The position numbers and the translations under genes are program-made. A stretch of DNA of 53,652 nt, taken from NCBI GenBank assembly GCA_018065985.1, contig JAGHSF010000047.1, positions 1-53,652 on the forward strand. Direction: 5' to 3'. This document shows, one piece after another, positions 1 to 9,294 of this stretch. The DNA is from Candidatus Cryptobacteroides choladohippi (GTDB taxonomy: Bacteria > Bacteroidota > Bacteroidia > Bacteroidales > UBA932). Each line of letters starts with the position of its first letter. The stretch's first letter is position 1. The notes beneath the pieces are model-generated. The model worked only from the letters and a program-made list of their open reading frames with translations, was not told the origin of the DNA and did no database searches.

Positions 1-559
1 CCCTATATCCCGCGAAACAACTCTCTGAGAATCGAATAATCCGGCACAATCTGAACTATCATCAAGTTGTGCCGGATATTGTATTGTCAAGGACTTATTA
101 AAAGCTACCCTTTTTCAGTGCCCTCCTCAAGATCCGGGATTGGGCACACGAAGCCGGTCACTACGACAAACTTATTGCTTTCGTCCCGTATAACAGGCTA
201 ACTTGTCTATGGGGTAGTACGCACATTTTGACACTTTGTACCAATAAGGTTTCAAAAGTCAGGTACTGTTTCAAAAAGTATTCTAAGACTTTTCCAAATA
301 AAATTGCAATTATTTTCATCAACGTCAGTTCTTCGGGCTGGCGTTCGTCATTTATATATTTATTGCGCTCAAAGGGGCATTCCGCCCCTGGCCGCGCGGC
401 CTTCCCCTGAGAAGTTTTTCATAGATGGACATAATGATCCTGTGCGCAATATTGTCTGTTTACGCACGATGGTAGTGTTTCAACGAGTGTGTCCGGAGCC
501 GGTCTCGCGGAGTCTCGTTGGCCGAATTCAATTATTTGCTATCTAGCAGAAGAACGATT
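1..559. other. Gene-poor leader region with hairpins
   Basis: No convincing intact gene is present. A frame open from about 102 encodes ALLKIRDWAHEAGHYDKLI-like residues before losing protein-like character; it may be the decayed tail of a gene, but I do not recognise it. Hairpins are the main content: an 11-bp inverted repeat at 39-49/67-77, a 6-bp GC stem at 373-378/384-389 next to a 12-bp palindrome (390-401), and a REP-like hairpin at 439-468. All lie downstream of the minus-strand DUF454 gene. Confidence 0.5.
439..468. repeat. REP-like hairpin, copy 1 (imperfect)
   Basis: The arm GTGCG (442-446) pairs with CGCAC (463-467) around a 16-nt loop, and CCT precedes the left arm. Arms and spacing match the two better hairpins at 1106-1187, so this looks like a diverged copy of the same element. 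It lies on the other side of the DUF454 gene. Confidence 0.45.
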
Positions 560-925
560 TCAGTCTTTCAGTGTAGGGATAAAGAACGTAACAACAATGG
601 CTCCTATCAGCCCGGCAATACCTACTATGACTCTCAGCAAGACAGACTGGATGAAAAAACAGATTGAGATGCTGCACATTGCCGCCATCAAAAATATGAT
701 GTATATCTTTGTTTTCGGATGAAGCCCCGGATTCTCCTCGTATTTTCTGATATGATCGCCAAATTTTGAATTCAGAAGCCATTTATGCAAACGCGGACTG
801 CTCTTGATGAAAGAATAGGATGCGAGTAGCAAAAAAGGTGTTGTCGGCAGACCTGGAAGGAAGATTCCAAGAATACCCAATGCCAGAGACAAAAGACCAA
901 GTATTAAGAATAGAATTATTAACAT
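560..925 (-). CDS. DUF454 (YbaN-family) inner-membrane protein
   Basis: This 121-aa protein belongs to the DUF454/YbaN family, small inner-membrane proteins of unknown function. The family signature is clear: an N-terminal hydrophobic segment running into GIFLPGLPTTPFLLLASYSF (about residues 21-40), then SSPRLHKWLLNSKFG (42-56). The C-terminal half adds two further membrane segments (about 73-110). Length is normal for the family. It stands alone, with hairpin-rich spacers on both sides, and no partner suggests a role. Confidence 0.85.
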   Translation of the reverse strand: MLIILFLILGLLSLALGILGIFLPGLPTTPFLLLASYSFIKSSPRLHKWLLNSKFGDHIRKYEENPGLHPKTKIYIIFLMAAMCSISICFFIQSVLLRVIVGIAGLIGAIVVTFFIPTLKD

Positions 926-1316
926 CTCAATTTGTACCTTGAATGTCTAACAATAGTCATACCATGAAGGACAAATACAATATATCTTCATCCGCCACAA
1001 CTACCGTCATAAGATATCCGTTATACACCCCTAACCCTATCGGAAGTTCAGACAGTCTTATTGTGACTTTGAGTGCAAATGTTGGCGGTACCCCAAAAAT
1101 GAAACCCTGTGCGTAAAAAGTGCCTCCTGACGCACAGGAGACGTCAGAAACAAGTTCCGTGCGTGAAAAGTGCTTTCTGACGCACGGGATCATTCCAATG
1201 CACGCGGGACGGCACTCCCGCTGTTTGAAGCAGTCCAGTCCCGGTTGCTCAGCACGCCTGGCCCCGCTGTCCGAAGTATCTCAGAAACAGGCGGAGTATC
1301 TGGCTGAAACCGACAG
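926..1316. other. Intergenic region without a gene
   Basis: No credible gene is seen between the DUF454 gene and the end of the glycoside hydrolase gene. Besides the REP-like pair it contains a short hairpin, GCGGGA (1204-1209) with TCCCGC (1216-1221), which lies downstream of the hydrolase stop on the minus strand and could help 3' end formation, although no T-run follows. Confidence 0.5.
1106..1187. repeat. Tandem REP-like hairpins, copies 2 and 3
   Basis: Two hairpins share one design about 50 bp apart. The first has CCTGTGCGT (1106-1114) pairing with ACGCACAGG (1130-1138) around a 15-nt loop. The second has CCGTGCGT (1157-1164) pairing with ACGCACGG (1180-1187), also with a 15-nt loop. 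The loops share AAAAGTGC and a CTG end. Arm changes are compensatory (CCT/AGG versus CC/GG), which fits selection for the fold. No transposase or RAYT gene is visible nearby. Confidence 0.75.
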
Positions 1317-3476
1317 CTATCTGGATACCAGGAAGATCGAGCGAGACGGCTCAAGTGTTACTGTAAGGCAATAACGGCCATCTCCTGTGCGCTTGAGAGC
1401 GGCAGGGGAGACATCGCCTGTGTGGGGATCCATCAGATACCAGCGGCCTTTTGCCGAGCGGAGGCTTATTGAAGTGGTACGTGTGGTGTCATCGATATTG
1501 CCGAAGAGATAGACGTCGTGTCCGTCCACTGTCTTGTGTATATAGTTCAGGGCGGCGTCACCGAAACATACATCCGCATCGATTCCAGACAATGCTTCTG
1601 CAATGGTTTCAGGAGTGGGATCCGGTACAAAAACGGCCGGATTGACGTCGGCACCAAGCATTTCGTTCACGAGCTTGCTGATACTGCAGCCGTCGCCGTC
1701 GATGTCCGCACTCTCGCAAGGAAGCTGTGTCGTGAAGATCACACGCACACCTGATTTCCAGGCGTCGTACACCTGCTTCATATTGGAAAGGGAAACAGCT
1801 TTCACACCCGGCAGTATCAGAGTGGAGAATTCCTCCCGGTTGTGGTCGTTGCACATGGCAAGCCTGCCCTCGGATATCGTGCATCTCTCGTCCAGAATCT
1901 CCGGATGGATGTAGGTGAAATCCTTTCCCAGTTCGTCCGTCAGGATGGCCGAAACGCGGTTGTAATCGCTTCCGGGAATCTTTACACCACCCATATAGTA
2001 ACCTTCGGGTCCGTCAAGATGATGCCCGGCCTGCAAAGTCTGGATAGGGTAGAGCACTGCGATGTCGGCCACATGTCTTCCAGGGCGCTGGAGTATATAG
2101 TTGAGTCTTGAAAGGAAACGGTTGAAGTCAGGCAGAGCGTTGCGGTATAGGGGATTGCGGGATGACAGTTCAGGCAGGAAGGCCACGTTGCTGTCGTCAT
2201 ACCATACCGCATGTGGAATCAGGTTTGTGATACCCTTGGTGTACTGCTCGATGGCAATGGAATACAACTCGTCCATCGACAGGTTGCCCATTGCACCGAA
2301 GGTTTCCGACATCACATAATCCCTGTCCCAGTTCTGGGCAGAAGACGATACCACTTTGTAGAAGTTCTCCGCCGGTCTGTCACCGCCTATCTTGTCGATA
2401 CCCGGCATCGACATGTATTTGCCGCAGAGCATCAGGTCGCCTGACACGCTGACGGGATTCACGACCTCTTCCTGGTCCTGGTGGCCTGTGGACAGGATTC
2501 CGTGTGCCTCGGCCCATTCTGCGACGACCTTCATGAATCCCTCGGAATACATCCTCGCGCGTGTGCCGAACATCATGTTCCGGACGGCAGGAGCCGTTGC
2601 GCCCGTATCATACCATAGGGCAGGGTAGAACGGTTCCGGATCGCATCCGTATATTTCCATGAAACGCTCGTTGAACTTTTCCGTCCACATCCTTCCTTCT
2701 GCCCGGTACATGGTAGGCTCGTCGAAAAAGGTCGATGTTATGGTGCTCCCGAATGCATCTGCAAAGCGCTCGTAATATTTCTCATGGACTTCATCCACGA
2801 ATATGCCCACTGCCTCCGGAGAAAGATAGTCCACGAAGGGCTCCGCACATTTCTCCAGGGTGAAGTTCATCACGGTCCAGTCTCCATGGTCCGGGACCTG
2901 CCACTCAAGTATTCCGTCCTTGCTGACGTTCGGCCCAAGAGCTATTACCTCACCGCTATTCCTGTCCATGGCATCAGTAGCCATCCTGTATCCGTCGGAG
3001 CTGAGGTCGAGGATTAGTTTCCTGCCTGCAGTGGCCCTGTATTCATGTTTGTCCAGACGCTTGATGCAATGCTGGGGATACTTGTCGGCAAAACGGTTCA
3101 CGCCATCGGCATTTGCCGCGCCCATGCCACCGCTCGGGAACCCGTATTCGTCATAAAGTGACATTTTTGCACCATATGCGCGGGCGGTTTCCACAGCCTT
3201 GGCATAAGCCTCGAAGTATTCTTCGGAAAGGTAGTCCGGCGAGAAGCCGTCACCAAATGCAAGAATCGAACAGCCGCCATAGAAGTCCCGCTCTATCATA
3301 TCCTTCAGGCCTGCTTCCACACCTTCCGGTGTTACCTCACAATTGTTCCAGAACCAAAGGGGTGTCGGCCTCCACGAGATGTCAGGAAGGTTGAATTCTT
3401 TCTTGTCGTAAGGGCCGGAACTGCAGGATGCTGCCAGCAGTGCCATTAGCGAGATGGTGATGAGACTTCTTTTCAT
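1317..3476 (-). CDS. Secreted glycoside hydrolase-like lipoprotein (GH106-like)
   Basis: This 719-aa protein begins with a lipoprotein signal (MKRSLITISLMALLAASC, lipid-accepting Cys18), so it should sit at the cell envelope. The fold resembles GH106-type alpha-L-rhamnosidase-like enzymes: WRPTPLWFWNNCEVTPEGV near the N-terminus, SLYDEYGFPSGGMG (about 105-118) in place of the family DENDWPSG-like motif, and STFFDEPTMY (about 248-257) with a possible catalytic Glu. The substrate is not deducible. It starts 11 nt after asd on the same strand and is therefore probably the last gene of the threonine operon, an unusual setting. Family assignment is by motif resemblance and is moderately sure. Confidence 0.65.
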   Translation of the reverse strand: MKRSLITISLMALLAASCSSGPYDKKEFNLPDISWRPTPLWFWNNCEVTPEGVEAGLKDMIERDFYGGCSILAFGDGFSPDYLSEEYFEAYAKAVETARAYGAKMSLYDEYGFPSGGMGAANADGVNRFADKYPQHCIKRLDKHEYRATAGRKLILDLSSDGYRMATDAMDRNSGEVIALGPNVSKDGILEWQVPDHGDWTVMNFTLEKCAEPFVDYLSPEAVGIFVDEVHEKYYERFADAFGSTITSTFFDEPTMYRAEGRMWTEKFNERFMEIYGCDPEPFYPALWYDTGATAPAVRNMMFGTRARMYSEGFMKVVAEWAEAHGILSTGHQDQEEVVNPVSVSGDLMLCGKYMSMPGIDKIGGDRPAENFYKVVSSSAQNWDRDYVMSETFGAMGNLSMDELYSIAIEQYTKGITNLIPHAVWYDDSNVAFLPELSSRNPLYRNALPDFNRFLSRLNYILQRPGRHVADIAVLYPIQTLQAGHHLDGPEGYYMGGVKIPGSDYNRVSAILTDELGKDFTYIHPEILDERCTISEGRLAMCNDHNREEFSTLILPGVKAVSLSNMKQVYDAWKSGVRVIFTTQLPCESADIDGDGCSISKLVNEMLGADVNPAVFVPDPTPETIAEALSGIDADVCFGDAALNYIHKTVDGHDVYLFGNIDDTTRTTSISLRSAKGRWYLMDPHTGDVSPAALKRTGDGRYCLTVTLEPSRSIFLVSR

Positions 3477-3487
3477 TTATTGCGAGT

Positions 3488-4498
3488 CTAGTCGAATTTT
3501 TCCTTGGTGAGAAGATACTCGGCAATCTGAACGGCGTTGAGAGCTGCGCCCTTCTTGATCTGGTCTCCCGAGAGCCAGAGGGTGATTCCGTTCTCATTGG
3601 CGAGGTCCTTGCGGACACGACCAACATAGACGTCGTCCTTGCCGCCGGTGAACAGAGGCATGGGGTAGGTCTTTGTTGCCGGATCGTCCTGGAGGGTTAC
3701 TCCGGGAGCCGCTGCGAGCGCATCCTGGACTTCCTTTACAGAGAGTGGCTTGTCGGTCTCGATCCAGACGGCCTCCGAGTGAGAGCGGAGGGATGAGATC
3801 CTGACGCACATTGCTGAGCAGCGGACGTCTGAATGCATGATCTTCCTGGTCTCGTTGAACATCTTCATCTCCTCCTTCGTGTAGCCGTTGTCGGTGAACA
3901 CGTCAATCTGGGGGATTACGTTGTATGCAAGCTGGTATGCGAATTTGTCAACTGTAACCGGCTGTCCTTCAACTATTTCCTTGTATTGCTGCTGGAGTTC
4001 TGCCATTGCCTGCGCGCCTGCTCCGGAAGCGGACTGGTAGCTGGCAACATGGATACGGTTGATATGTGAGAGCCTCTCGATCGGCTTCAGGACCACAACC
4101 ATCATGATGGTTGTGCAGTTGGGGTTCGCGATGATGCCGCGCGGGCGGCTGAGGGCATCCTCGGCGTTGCACTCGGGAACCACGAGGGGAACGTCCTCAT
4201 CCATGCGGAAGGCGCTTGAGTTGTCGATCATGACAGCGCCGTACCTGGTGATGTCAGCTGCGAACTCCCTGGATGTGCCGGCACCTGCCGAAGTGAATGC
4301 GATGTCCACATCCTTGAAATCGTCGTTGTGCTGAAGGAGCTTGACCTCATATTCCCTGCCTCTGAATTTGTATTTGCGTCCTGCACTGCGTGCTGAGCCA
4401 AAAAGCACGAGTTCATCGATGGGGAAGTTTCTTTCGTCCAGTACCTTGAGGAATTCCTGGCCCACGGCGCCGCTTGCGCCGACAATTGCTACTTTCAT
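3488..4498 (-). CDS. asd: Aspartate-semialdehyde dehydrogenase
   Basis: Converts L-aspartyl-4-phosphate to aspartate-4-semialdehyde with NADPH, the branch-point precursor of threonine, methionine, lysine and diaminopimelate; cytosolic. The 336-aa protein starts with the Rossmann motif [15 protein letters not shown] (residues 3-17). The catalytic cysteine is Cys128 in [21 protein letters not shown] follows, and the catalytic His is in RSHSEAV. The C-terminus has the usual [16 protein letters not shown]. Length is normal. Its start overlaps the thrC stop by 4 bp (ATGA type), so the two are translationally coupled. Confidence 0.97.
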   Translation of the reverse strand: MKVAIVGASGAVGQEFLKVLDERNFPIDELVLFGSARSAGRKYKFRGREYEVKLLQHNDDFKDVDIAFTSAGAGTSREFAADITRYGAVMIDNSSAFRMDEDVPLVVPECNAEDALSRPRGIIANPNCTTIMMVVVLKPIERLSHINRIHVASYQSASGAGAQAMAELQQQYKEIVEGQPVTVDKFAYQLAYNVIPQIDVFTDNGYTKEEMKMFNETRKIMHSDVRCSAMCVRISSLRSHSEAVWIETDKPLSVKEVQDALAAAPGVTLQDDPATKTYPMPLFTGGKDDVYVGRVRKDLANENGITLWLSGDQIKKGAALNAVQIAEYLLTKEKFD

Positions 4499-5787
4499 AT
4501 CTTGCTTGTTAAATATCTCTTGAAATCTTCGTAATCTGCTGAGAGGGAGACGGATTTCTTTTCTCCCTTCATGAATGCCGCGAGTTTCGCGGGGATCTCC
4601 ACCGGAGTGCCGATGATGCTCTCGATGGTGTCCTTGAACTTTGCCGGGTGGGCGGTCTCACAGAAAAGACCGGTTTCGCCGGGCTTCAGACCATCCTTGA
4701 GGGCCCGGTAGCCGCATGCTCCGTGAGGGTCCAGGAGATAGCCGTTCGATTTCCAGCACTCTGCGACCGTCTTGCGTATGACGTCATCTGATACAGTTGC
4801 GCCGCTCACCATCGAGCGGATATTGTCGACATCCTTGCCATAGAGGTCCCAGATCCGCGCGAAGTTGCTGGGATCGCCCACGTCCATTGCATTCGCGATG
4901 GTCTGACGGCTTGCCCCGGGCCTGTATTCTCCTGTCTGCAGGAACTTGTAAAAGATGTCGTTCGCGTTGTTCGCGGCGATGAATCGGCTGAATGGCAGGC
5001 CCATCTTCGACCCGAACAGCGCGGAGCAGATGTTGCCGAAGTTGCCGCTTGGGACACAGCACACAAGCCTGTCGGCAAGGCCGAGCTTCTTCATCTGGGC
5101 ATAGCCCCAGAAATAGTAGAAGGACTGGGGCAGGAATCTGGCCACGTTGATGCTGTTGGCGGAAGTGAGCTTCATCCTGGAGTTGAGATCCGCGTCCATG
5201 AATGCATTCTTGACAAGTCTCTGACAGTCATCGAATACGCCGTCTATCTCGATGGCGCTGATATTTCGTCCGAGGGTGGTGAACTGGCATTCCTGGATGG
5301 GGCTGACCTTGCCCTTCGGATAGAGTACATATACATTGATGCCTTCCACGCCCAGGAAGCCGTTGGCCACTGCGCTTCCGGTATCGCCAGATGTGGCGAC
5401 GAGCACGTTGACCGACTCCTTGTTGAAATATTGGAGCAGCCTTGCCATGAATCTGCCGCCGACGTCCTTGAAGGCAAGGGTGGGGCCATGGAACAGCTCC
5501 AGTGTCCAGATGTCCTTCTCGACCCGTTTCACCGGGCAGTCGAAACTCAGCGTGTCATTCACGATGCGTCTGAGGTCATCAGCGGGGATGTCCTCGCCGA
5601 AAAAGGCGTTTGCAACCTCGAAGGCGACCTCCTGGAAGGTCATGTCCTGGATGTTGTCGAAGAAACTCCGGGGAAGGGCAGGGATGCGCTCGGGCATGTA
5701 TAGCCCGCGGTCCTCGGCGAGGCCCTTGACAACTGCCTTTCTGAGGTCGGCCATGGGGGCCTGACCGTTTGTGCTATAGTATTTCAT
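4495..5787 (-). CDS. thrC: Threonine synthase
   Basis: Pyridoxal-phosphate enzyme converting O-phospho-L-homoserine to L-threonine, the last pathway step. The 430-aa protein opens with [11 protein letters not shown], as in bacterial Thr[20 protein letters not shown] carries the PLP-binding Lys107, and [17 protein letters not shown] forms the phosphate-binding region. SGNFGNI follows further on. Length is typical. It overlaps thrB by one base and asd by four, in the order thrB-thrC-asd. Confidence 0.97.
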   Translation of the reverse strand: MKYYSTNGQAPMADLRKAVVKGLAEDRGLYMPERIPALPRSFFDNIQDMTFQEVAFEVANAFFGEDIPADDLRRIVNDTLSFDCPVKRVEKDIWTLELFHGPTLAFKDVGGRFMARLLQYFNKESVNVLVATSGDTGSAVANGFLGVEGINVYVLYPKGKVSPIQECQFTTLGRNISAIEIDGVFDDCQRLVKNAFMDADLNSRMKLTSANSINVARFLPQSFYYFWGYAQMKKLGLADRLVCCVPSGNFGNICSALFGSKMGLPFSRFIAANNANDIFYKFLQTGEYRPGASRQTIANAMDVGDPSNFARIWDLYGKDVDNIRSMVSGATVSDDVIRKTVAECWKSNGYLLDPHGACGYRALKDGLKPGETGLFCETAHPAKFKDTIESIIGTPVEIPAKLAAFMKGEKKSVSLSADYEDFKRYLTSKI

Positions 5788-6716
5788 CAGTCTTCGGAGA
5801 GAATCTTGGCGCCGTTGTTGGAAACCTTGACCACAAATGACTCATAGCCGATTCCGCGGCTGTCGAAATGCTCTTTCATGATCTTGCCGGCGCGGGAAGC
5901 GATGCCGAACTTGTCTGCGAGTGCAAACACCGACGGTCCGGAACCGGCGATGTTCATGGCGAGGGCTCCGGTTGCGAGGAGTTTCTCCCTGAGGTCTTCG
6001 AAACCGGGAATGAACTTCTTGCGGTAGGGCTCGGCCACGACGTCCTTCATTGCGCGTCCGACGAGGTTGATGTCTCCGGAATAGAGACCGGCGACGAGAC
6101 CGCCGACGTTGCCCCACTGGCGTACTGCGTCATGCAGGGGGACGTCCTTTGGCAGTATCTCGCGTGCCTCCTTTGTGGAGACGACGATATTGGGATGGAT
6201 CACCGCACAGTAGAAGTTGCCGGGCACGGGCAGCTTGATAAGGTCGAGAGGCTCGTAGCCGCGGATGAGGACGATGCCGCCCATGATTGCCGGTGCCGCG
6301 TTGTCGGCGTGGTAGCCACCGCTGGCGAGGTTTTCGCCTTCCATGGCGCATTCCACGAGTTCCTCGTCGGAAAGGGGATAGCCGAACAGGGCGTTCATTC
6401 CGTATGCGGCTGCTGCACAGGACGCGGCGCTGGAGCCGATACCTGAACCGGGGTAGATCTTGCGTACGATCTTGACATCGATGTGGGCTTTTCTGTCCAT
6501 GATGTCGAGGAACTTGTTGATAACCGGGGTGACCACGTTCTTATGGATATCCTCGGGGAGGGGGACGCCGCTTTCGTTCTCGATGGTGATTCCGTCTCCT
6601 TCGGTCATGGTCATCTCAAGGATGTCTCCGACCTCGTCGAGGGTGAAACCGATGATGTCGAACCCACAGCCCATGTTGGCGATAGACGCCGGGGCGAATA
6701 CGCGAACTTTCTTCAT
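5787..6716 (-). CDS. thrB: Homoserine kinase
   Basis: GHMP-family kinase phosphorylating L-homoserine with ATP. The 309-aa protein begins VRVFAPASIANMGCGFDIIG (residues 4-23), the substrate-binding start of the family. The glycine/serine-rich ATP loop YPGSGIGSSAASCAAA is at about 88-103, and the C-terminal NIAGSGPSVFAL motif is present. The start is 2 nt from the thrA stop and the stop overlaps thrC, consistent with one polycistronic mRNA. Confidence 0.97.
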   Translation of the reverse strand: MKKVRVFAPASIANMGCGFDIIGFTLDEVGDILEMTMTEGDGITIENESGVPLPEDIHKNVVTPVINKFLDIMDRKAHIDVKIVRKIYPGSGIGSSAASCAAAAYGMNALFGYPLSDEELVECAMEGENLASGGYHADNAAPAIMGGIVLIRGYEPLDLIKLPVPGNFYCAVIHPNIVVSTKEAREILPKDVPLHDAVRQWGNVGGLVAGLYSGDINLVGRAMKDVVAEPYRKKFIPGFEDLREKLLATGALAMNIAGSGPSVFALADKFGIASRAGKIMKEHFDSRGIGYESFVVKVSNNGAKILSED

Positions 6717-6718
6717 AT

Positions 6719-9172
6719 CTAGATATTTGCTATGCTCATGATGTCGGCGAATACGCCGGCTGCCGTTACACTTGCTCCCGCGCCGTAGCCCTGAATCAGC
6801 ATCGGGTGCTGGTTGTAGCGTTCGGTTGTGAGGAGGATGATGTTGTTTGAACCCTCGAGTACGTAGAACGAGTGGTCGGACTTGAACTCCTGGAGGGATA
6901 CCGAATACTGGCCGTTCTCCATCCTGGCGACGAATCTCCAGTGCTTGTGCTCTGCCTCGAGGCGCTTACGGCGCTGCTCGAAGTCCGCGTCAAGCGAAGG
7001 GAGCTTCTGCCAGAACTCTTCCATGGTGCAGTCAAAGAACTCTTTGGGAATGAAGAGGTCGGCTTTGACATCTTCCTGGTTTACCTTGTAGCCGGCCTCT
7101 CTTGAGAGAATGACCAGCTTGCGGATCACGTCCTTGCCTGAAAGGTCGATGCGCGGATCTGGTTCGGAGAAACCTTCCTCCTGGGCCATCCTGACAGTCC
7201 TGCTGAAGGGGATGTCGGCGGAGATGGTGTTGAAGATGAAGTTAAGGGTGCCGCTGAGCACGGCCTCGATCTTGAGTATCTTGTCACCGCTGTTGCGCAG
7301 TGCGTTGATCGTGTTGATGATGGGGAGACCCGCACCTACATTGGTCTCGAAGAGGAACTTCACACCGCGCTTGTGGGCGAGGGCCTTGAGGGCGGCGTAG
7401 TTGTCGTAATCTGAAGAGGCTGCAACCTTGTTGGCCGCAACGACCGAGATTCCGTGCTCGAAGAAGTCCTTGTATAATGTTGCTACCTCGGCTGAAGCCG
7501 TGCAGTCCACGAATACGGAGTTGAAGATGTTCATGCCGATGACCTCGTTGCGCAGGGTGTCGAGGTCGAGGGTCGGTTGCTGGGCAAGCTGTTCCCTGTA
7601 TGTGGAGAGGTCGATGCCTTCGCGGTTGAAGATGCCCCGGTTGCTCCTTGCTATGCCTACGATGTTGAGCTTGAGCCCGTTCTCCTTCATGAGCTTCTCC
7701 TTCTGGCCGGCAATCTGGCTGATCAGGTTGCCGCCCACGGTTCCGATGCCGCAGATGAAGAGATTGAGTTCCTGATAGGGGGAGAGGAAGAAACTGTCGT
7801 GGATGACGTTAAGGGACTTGCGGAGGAACTTCTTTTCCACCACAAAGGATATGTTCCTTTCTTCGGTGCCCTGTGCGCAGGCGATTATGCTGATGCCGTT
7901 GCGGCCGAGCACACTGAAAAGCTTGCCGGCAATACCGGCGTTGCTCTTCATTTTCTCGCCCACAATCGCGACGGTGGCGAGGTCCTTGAGCAGCTGGACG
8001 GGAGACATCGAGCCTTCTGAGATCTCGAGCGCGAATTCCTTGTTCAGGACCTTGCATGCGAGGTCTGCGTCCTTGGCGTTGACGCCGAGGGAGATGTTGG
8101 TCTCGGACGAAGACTGGCTGACGAGGAACACGCTGATGTTGTACCTTGCCAAGGCGGAGAAAATTCGGCTGTCCACACCTACGATTCCGGCCATCGAAGT
8201 GCCTGATACAGTGAGCACGCAGGCGTCATCGATGGATGAGATGCCTGTTACGGCGCGCTCCTTGTGATGCACCTGCTGGCGGATGACCGTTCCCTTGGCG
8301 CCTGGGTTGAAGGTGTTCTTCACAAGGACGGGAATGTCTTTCGGGCAGATGGGGTAGAGTGCGGGCGGGTAGATGACCTTTGCGCCGAAGTTGCAGAGCT
8401 CCATCGCCTCCGTGAAGCTGAGTTCATCGATGACATATGAAGTCAGTATGATTCTGGGATCGGCGGTCATGAATCCGTCGACGTCGGTCCATATTTCGAG
8501 TGCATCCGCGTCGAGGGCGGCTGCGATGATGCTTGCTGTATAGTCGGATCCTCCGCGGCCGAGGTTGGTGATCTCGCCTGTGGCGGAGTCTTTTGAAATG
8601 AATCCGGGAACGATGGCTATCTGCTTGTCAGATGCGCCCTTCAGCCCGGCAAAGGCGGCTTTTACAAGACTGTCGGTGATTTCCGAGTCGAGTACTGTCC
8701 GGCCGTCCTTGACGGTGGTCTTGATGAACTCGAGTGAATCGTACCTCCTGGAATCTGGAATGAGGTTGGTGACAATCAGGGACGACAGACGCTCGCCGAA
8801 GCTTACGATCTGGCATCTGGTCTTCTCTGGAAGGACTTTCAGCGAAAAGACACCGTCCAGAAGGGCGCGCAGTTCCTGCAGACCGGCCTCCACCGCTGCA
8901 GTGACGCTGGCTGTGACGGTGCAGTCGCCCGTTGCCGTATGCAGATCCTCGATAAGGGTGAGATGGCGCTCGCGGATTCTGTCGTAAGCATCTTTGTATG
9001 ATTCATCTCCGCACTCTGCCATCGATGCTGCTTCCAGAAGCCTGTCGGTGATGCCACTCAGGGCGGAAACAACAACAATCACGCTTTCGTCGCGTGAGCA
9101 GACGATATTCTTTACATTGAGAAGCGGCTCGACTTTTCCAACCGATGTGCCGCCGAATTTCAATACATTCAT
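6719..9172 (-). CDS. thrA: Bifunctional aspartokinase / homoserine dehydrogenase
   Basis: First gene of the threonine operon, catalysing the first and third steps from aspartate. The 817-aa protein has an N-terminal aspartokinase domain (KFGGTSVGK at 5-13, GRGGSDYTA at 205-213), a central ACT regulatory region (about 315-460), and a C-terminal homoserine dehydrogenase domain whose NAD(P) loop LFICGIGTVGGNL is at about 471-483. Length matches fused ThrA/MetL enzymes. The ACT region implies allosteric feedback; whether the effector is threonine cannot be read from the sequence. I see no Thr/Ile-rich leader peptide upstream, so classical attenuation is not supported. Confidence 0.96.
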   Translation of the reverse strand: MNVLKFGGTSVGKVEPLLNVKNIVCSRDESVIVVVSALSGITDRLLEAASMAECGDESYKDAYDRIRERHLTLIEDLHTATGDCTVTASVTAAVEAGLQELRALLDGVFSLKVLPEKTRCQIVSFGERLSSLIVTNLIPDSRRYDSLEFIKTTVKDGRTVLDSEITDSLVKAAFAGLKGASDKQIAIVPGFISKDSATGEITNLGRGGSDYTASIIAAALDADALEIWTDVDGFMTADPRIILTSYVIDELSFTEAMELCNFGAKVIYPPALYPICPKDIPVLVKNTFNPGAKGTVIRQQVHHKERAVTGISSIDDACVLTVSGTSMAGIVGVDSRIFSALARYNISVFLVSQSSSETNISLGVNAKDADLACKVLNKEFALEISEGSMSPVQLLKDLATVAIVGEKMKSNAGIAGKLFSVLGRNGISIIACAQGTEERNISFVVEKKFLRKSLNVIHDSFFLSPYQELNLFICGIGTVGGNLISQIAGQKEKLMKENGLKLNIVGIARSNRGIFNREGIDLSTYREQLAQQPTLDLDTLRNEVIGMNIFNSVFVDCTASAEVATLYKDFFEHGISVVAANKVAASSDYDNYAALKALAHKRGVKFLFETNVGAGLPIINTINALRNSGDKILKIEAVLSGTLNFIFNTISADIPFSRTVRMAQEEGFSEPDPRIDLSGKDVIRKLVILSREAGYKVNQEDVKADLFIPKEFFDCTMEEFWQKLPSLDADFEQRRKRLEAEHKHWRFVARMENGQYSVSLQEFKSDHSFYVLEGSNNIILLTTERYNQHPMLIQGYGAGASVTAAGVFADIMSIANI

Positions 9173-9245
9173 ACTACCAACCGTAATTTGAGATTTGTAA
9201 TATAATGATAAAAATTGAAAAAACGGCGGATTTCGGGATAATATT

Positions 9246-9267
9246 CGTTCTTAGGGGGCAAAGAACG
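9246..9267. terminator. Hairpin between SulP gene and thrA
   Basis: CGTTCTT (9246-9252) pairs perfectly with AAGAACG (9261-9267) around an 8-nt loop. It follows the SulP stop and precedes thrA, both on the minus strand. Without an immediate T-run its termination strength is uncertain. Confidence 0.4.
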
Positions 9268-9294
9268 GGATTTTCCTCATCTGAGCCGTGCGTT

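Noticed and set aside
957..1193. 78-codon minus-strand frame
   Set aside because: Its N-terminal part is made of the REP-like hairpins, so it is unlikely to be a gene.
9173..9294. Threonine attenuator upstream of thrA
   Set aside because: There is a hairpin (9246-9267), but no leader peptide rich in Thr or Ile codons and no competing terminator with a T-run.
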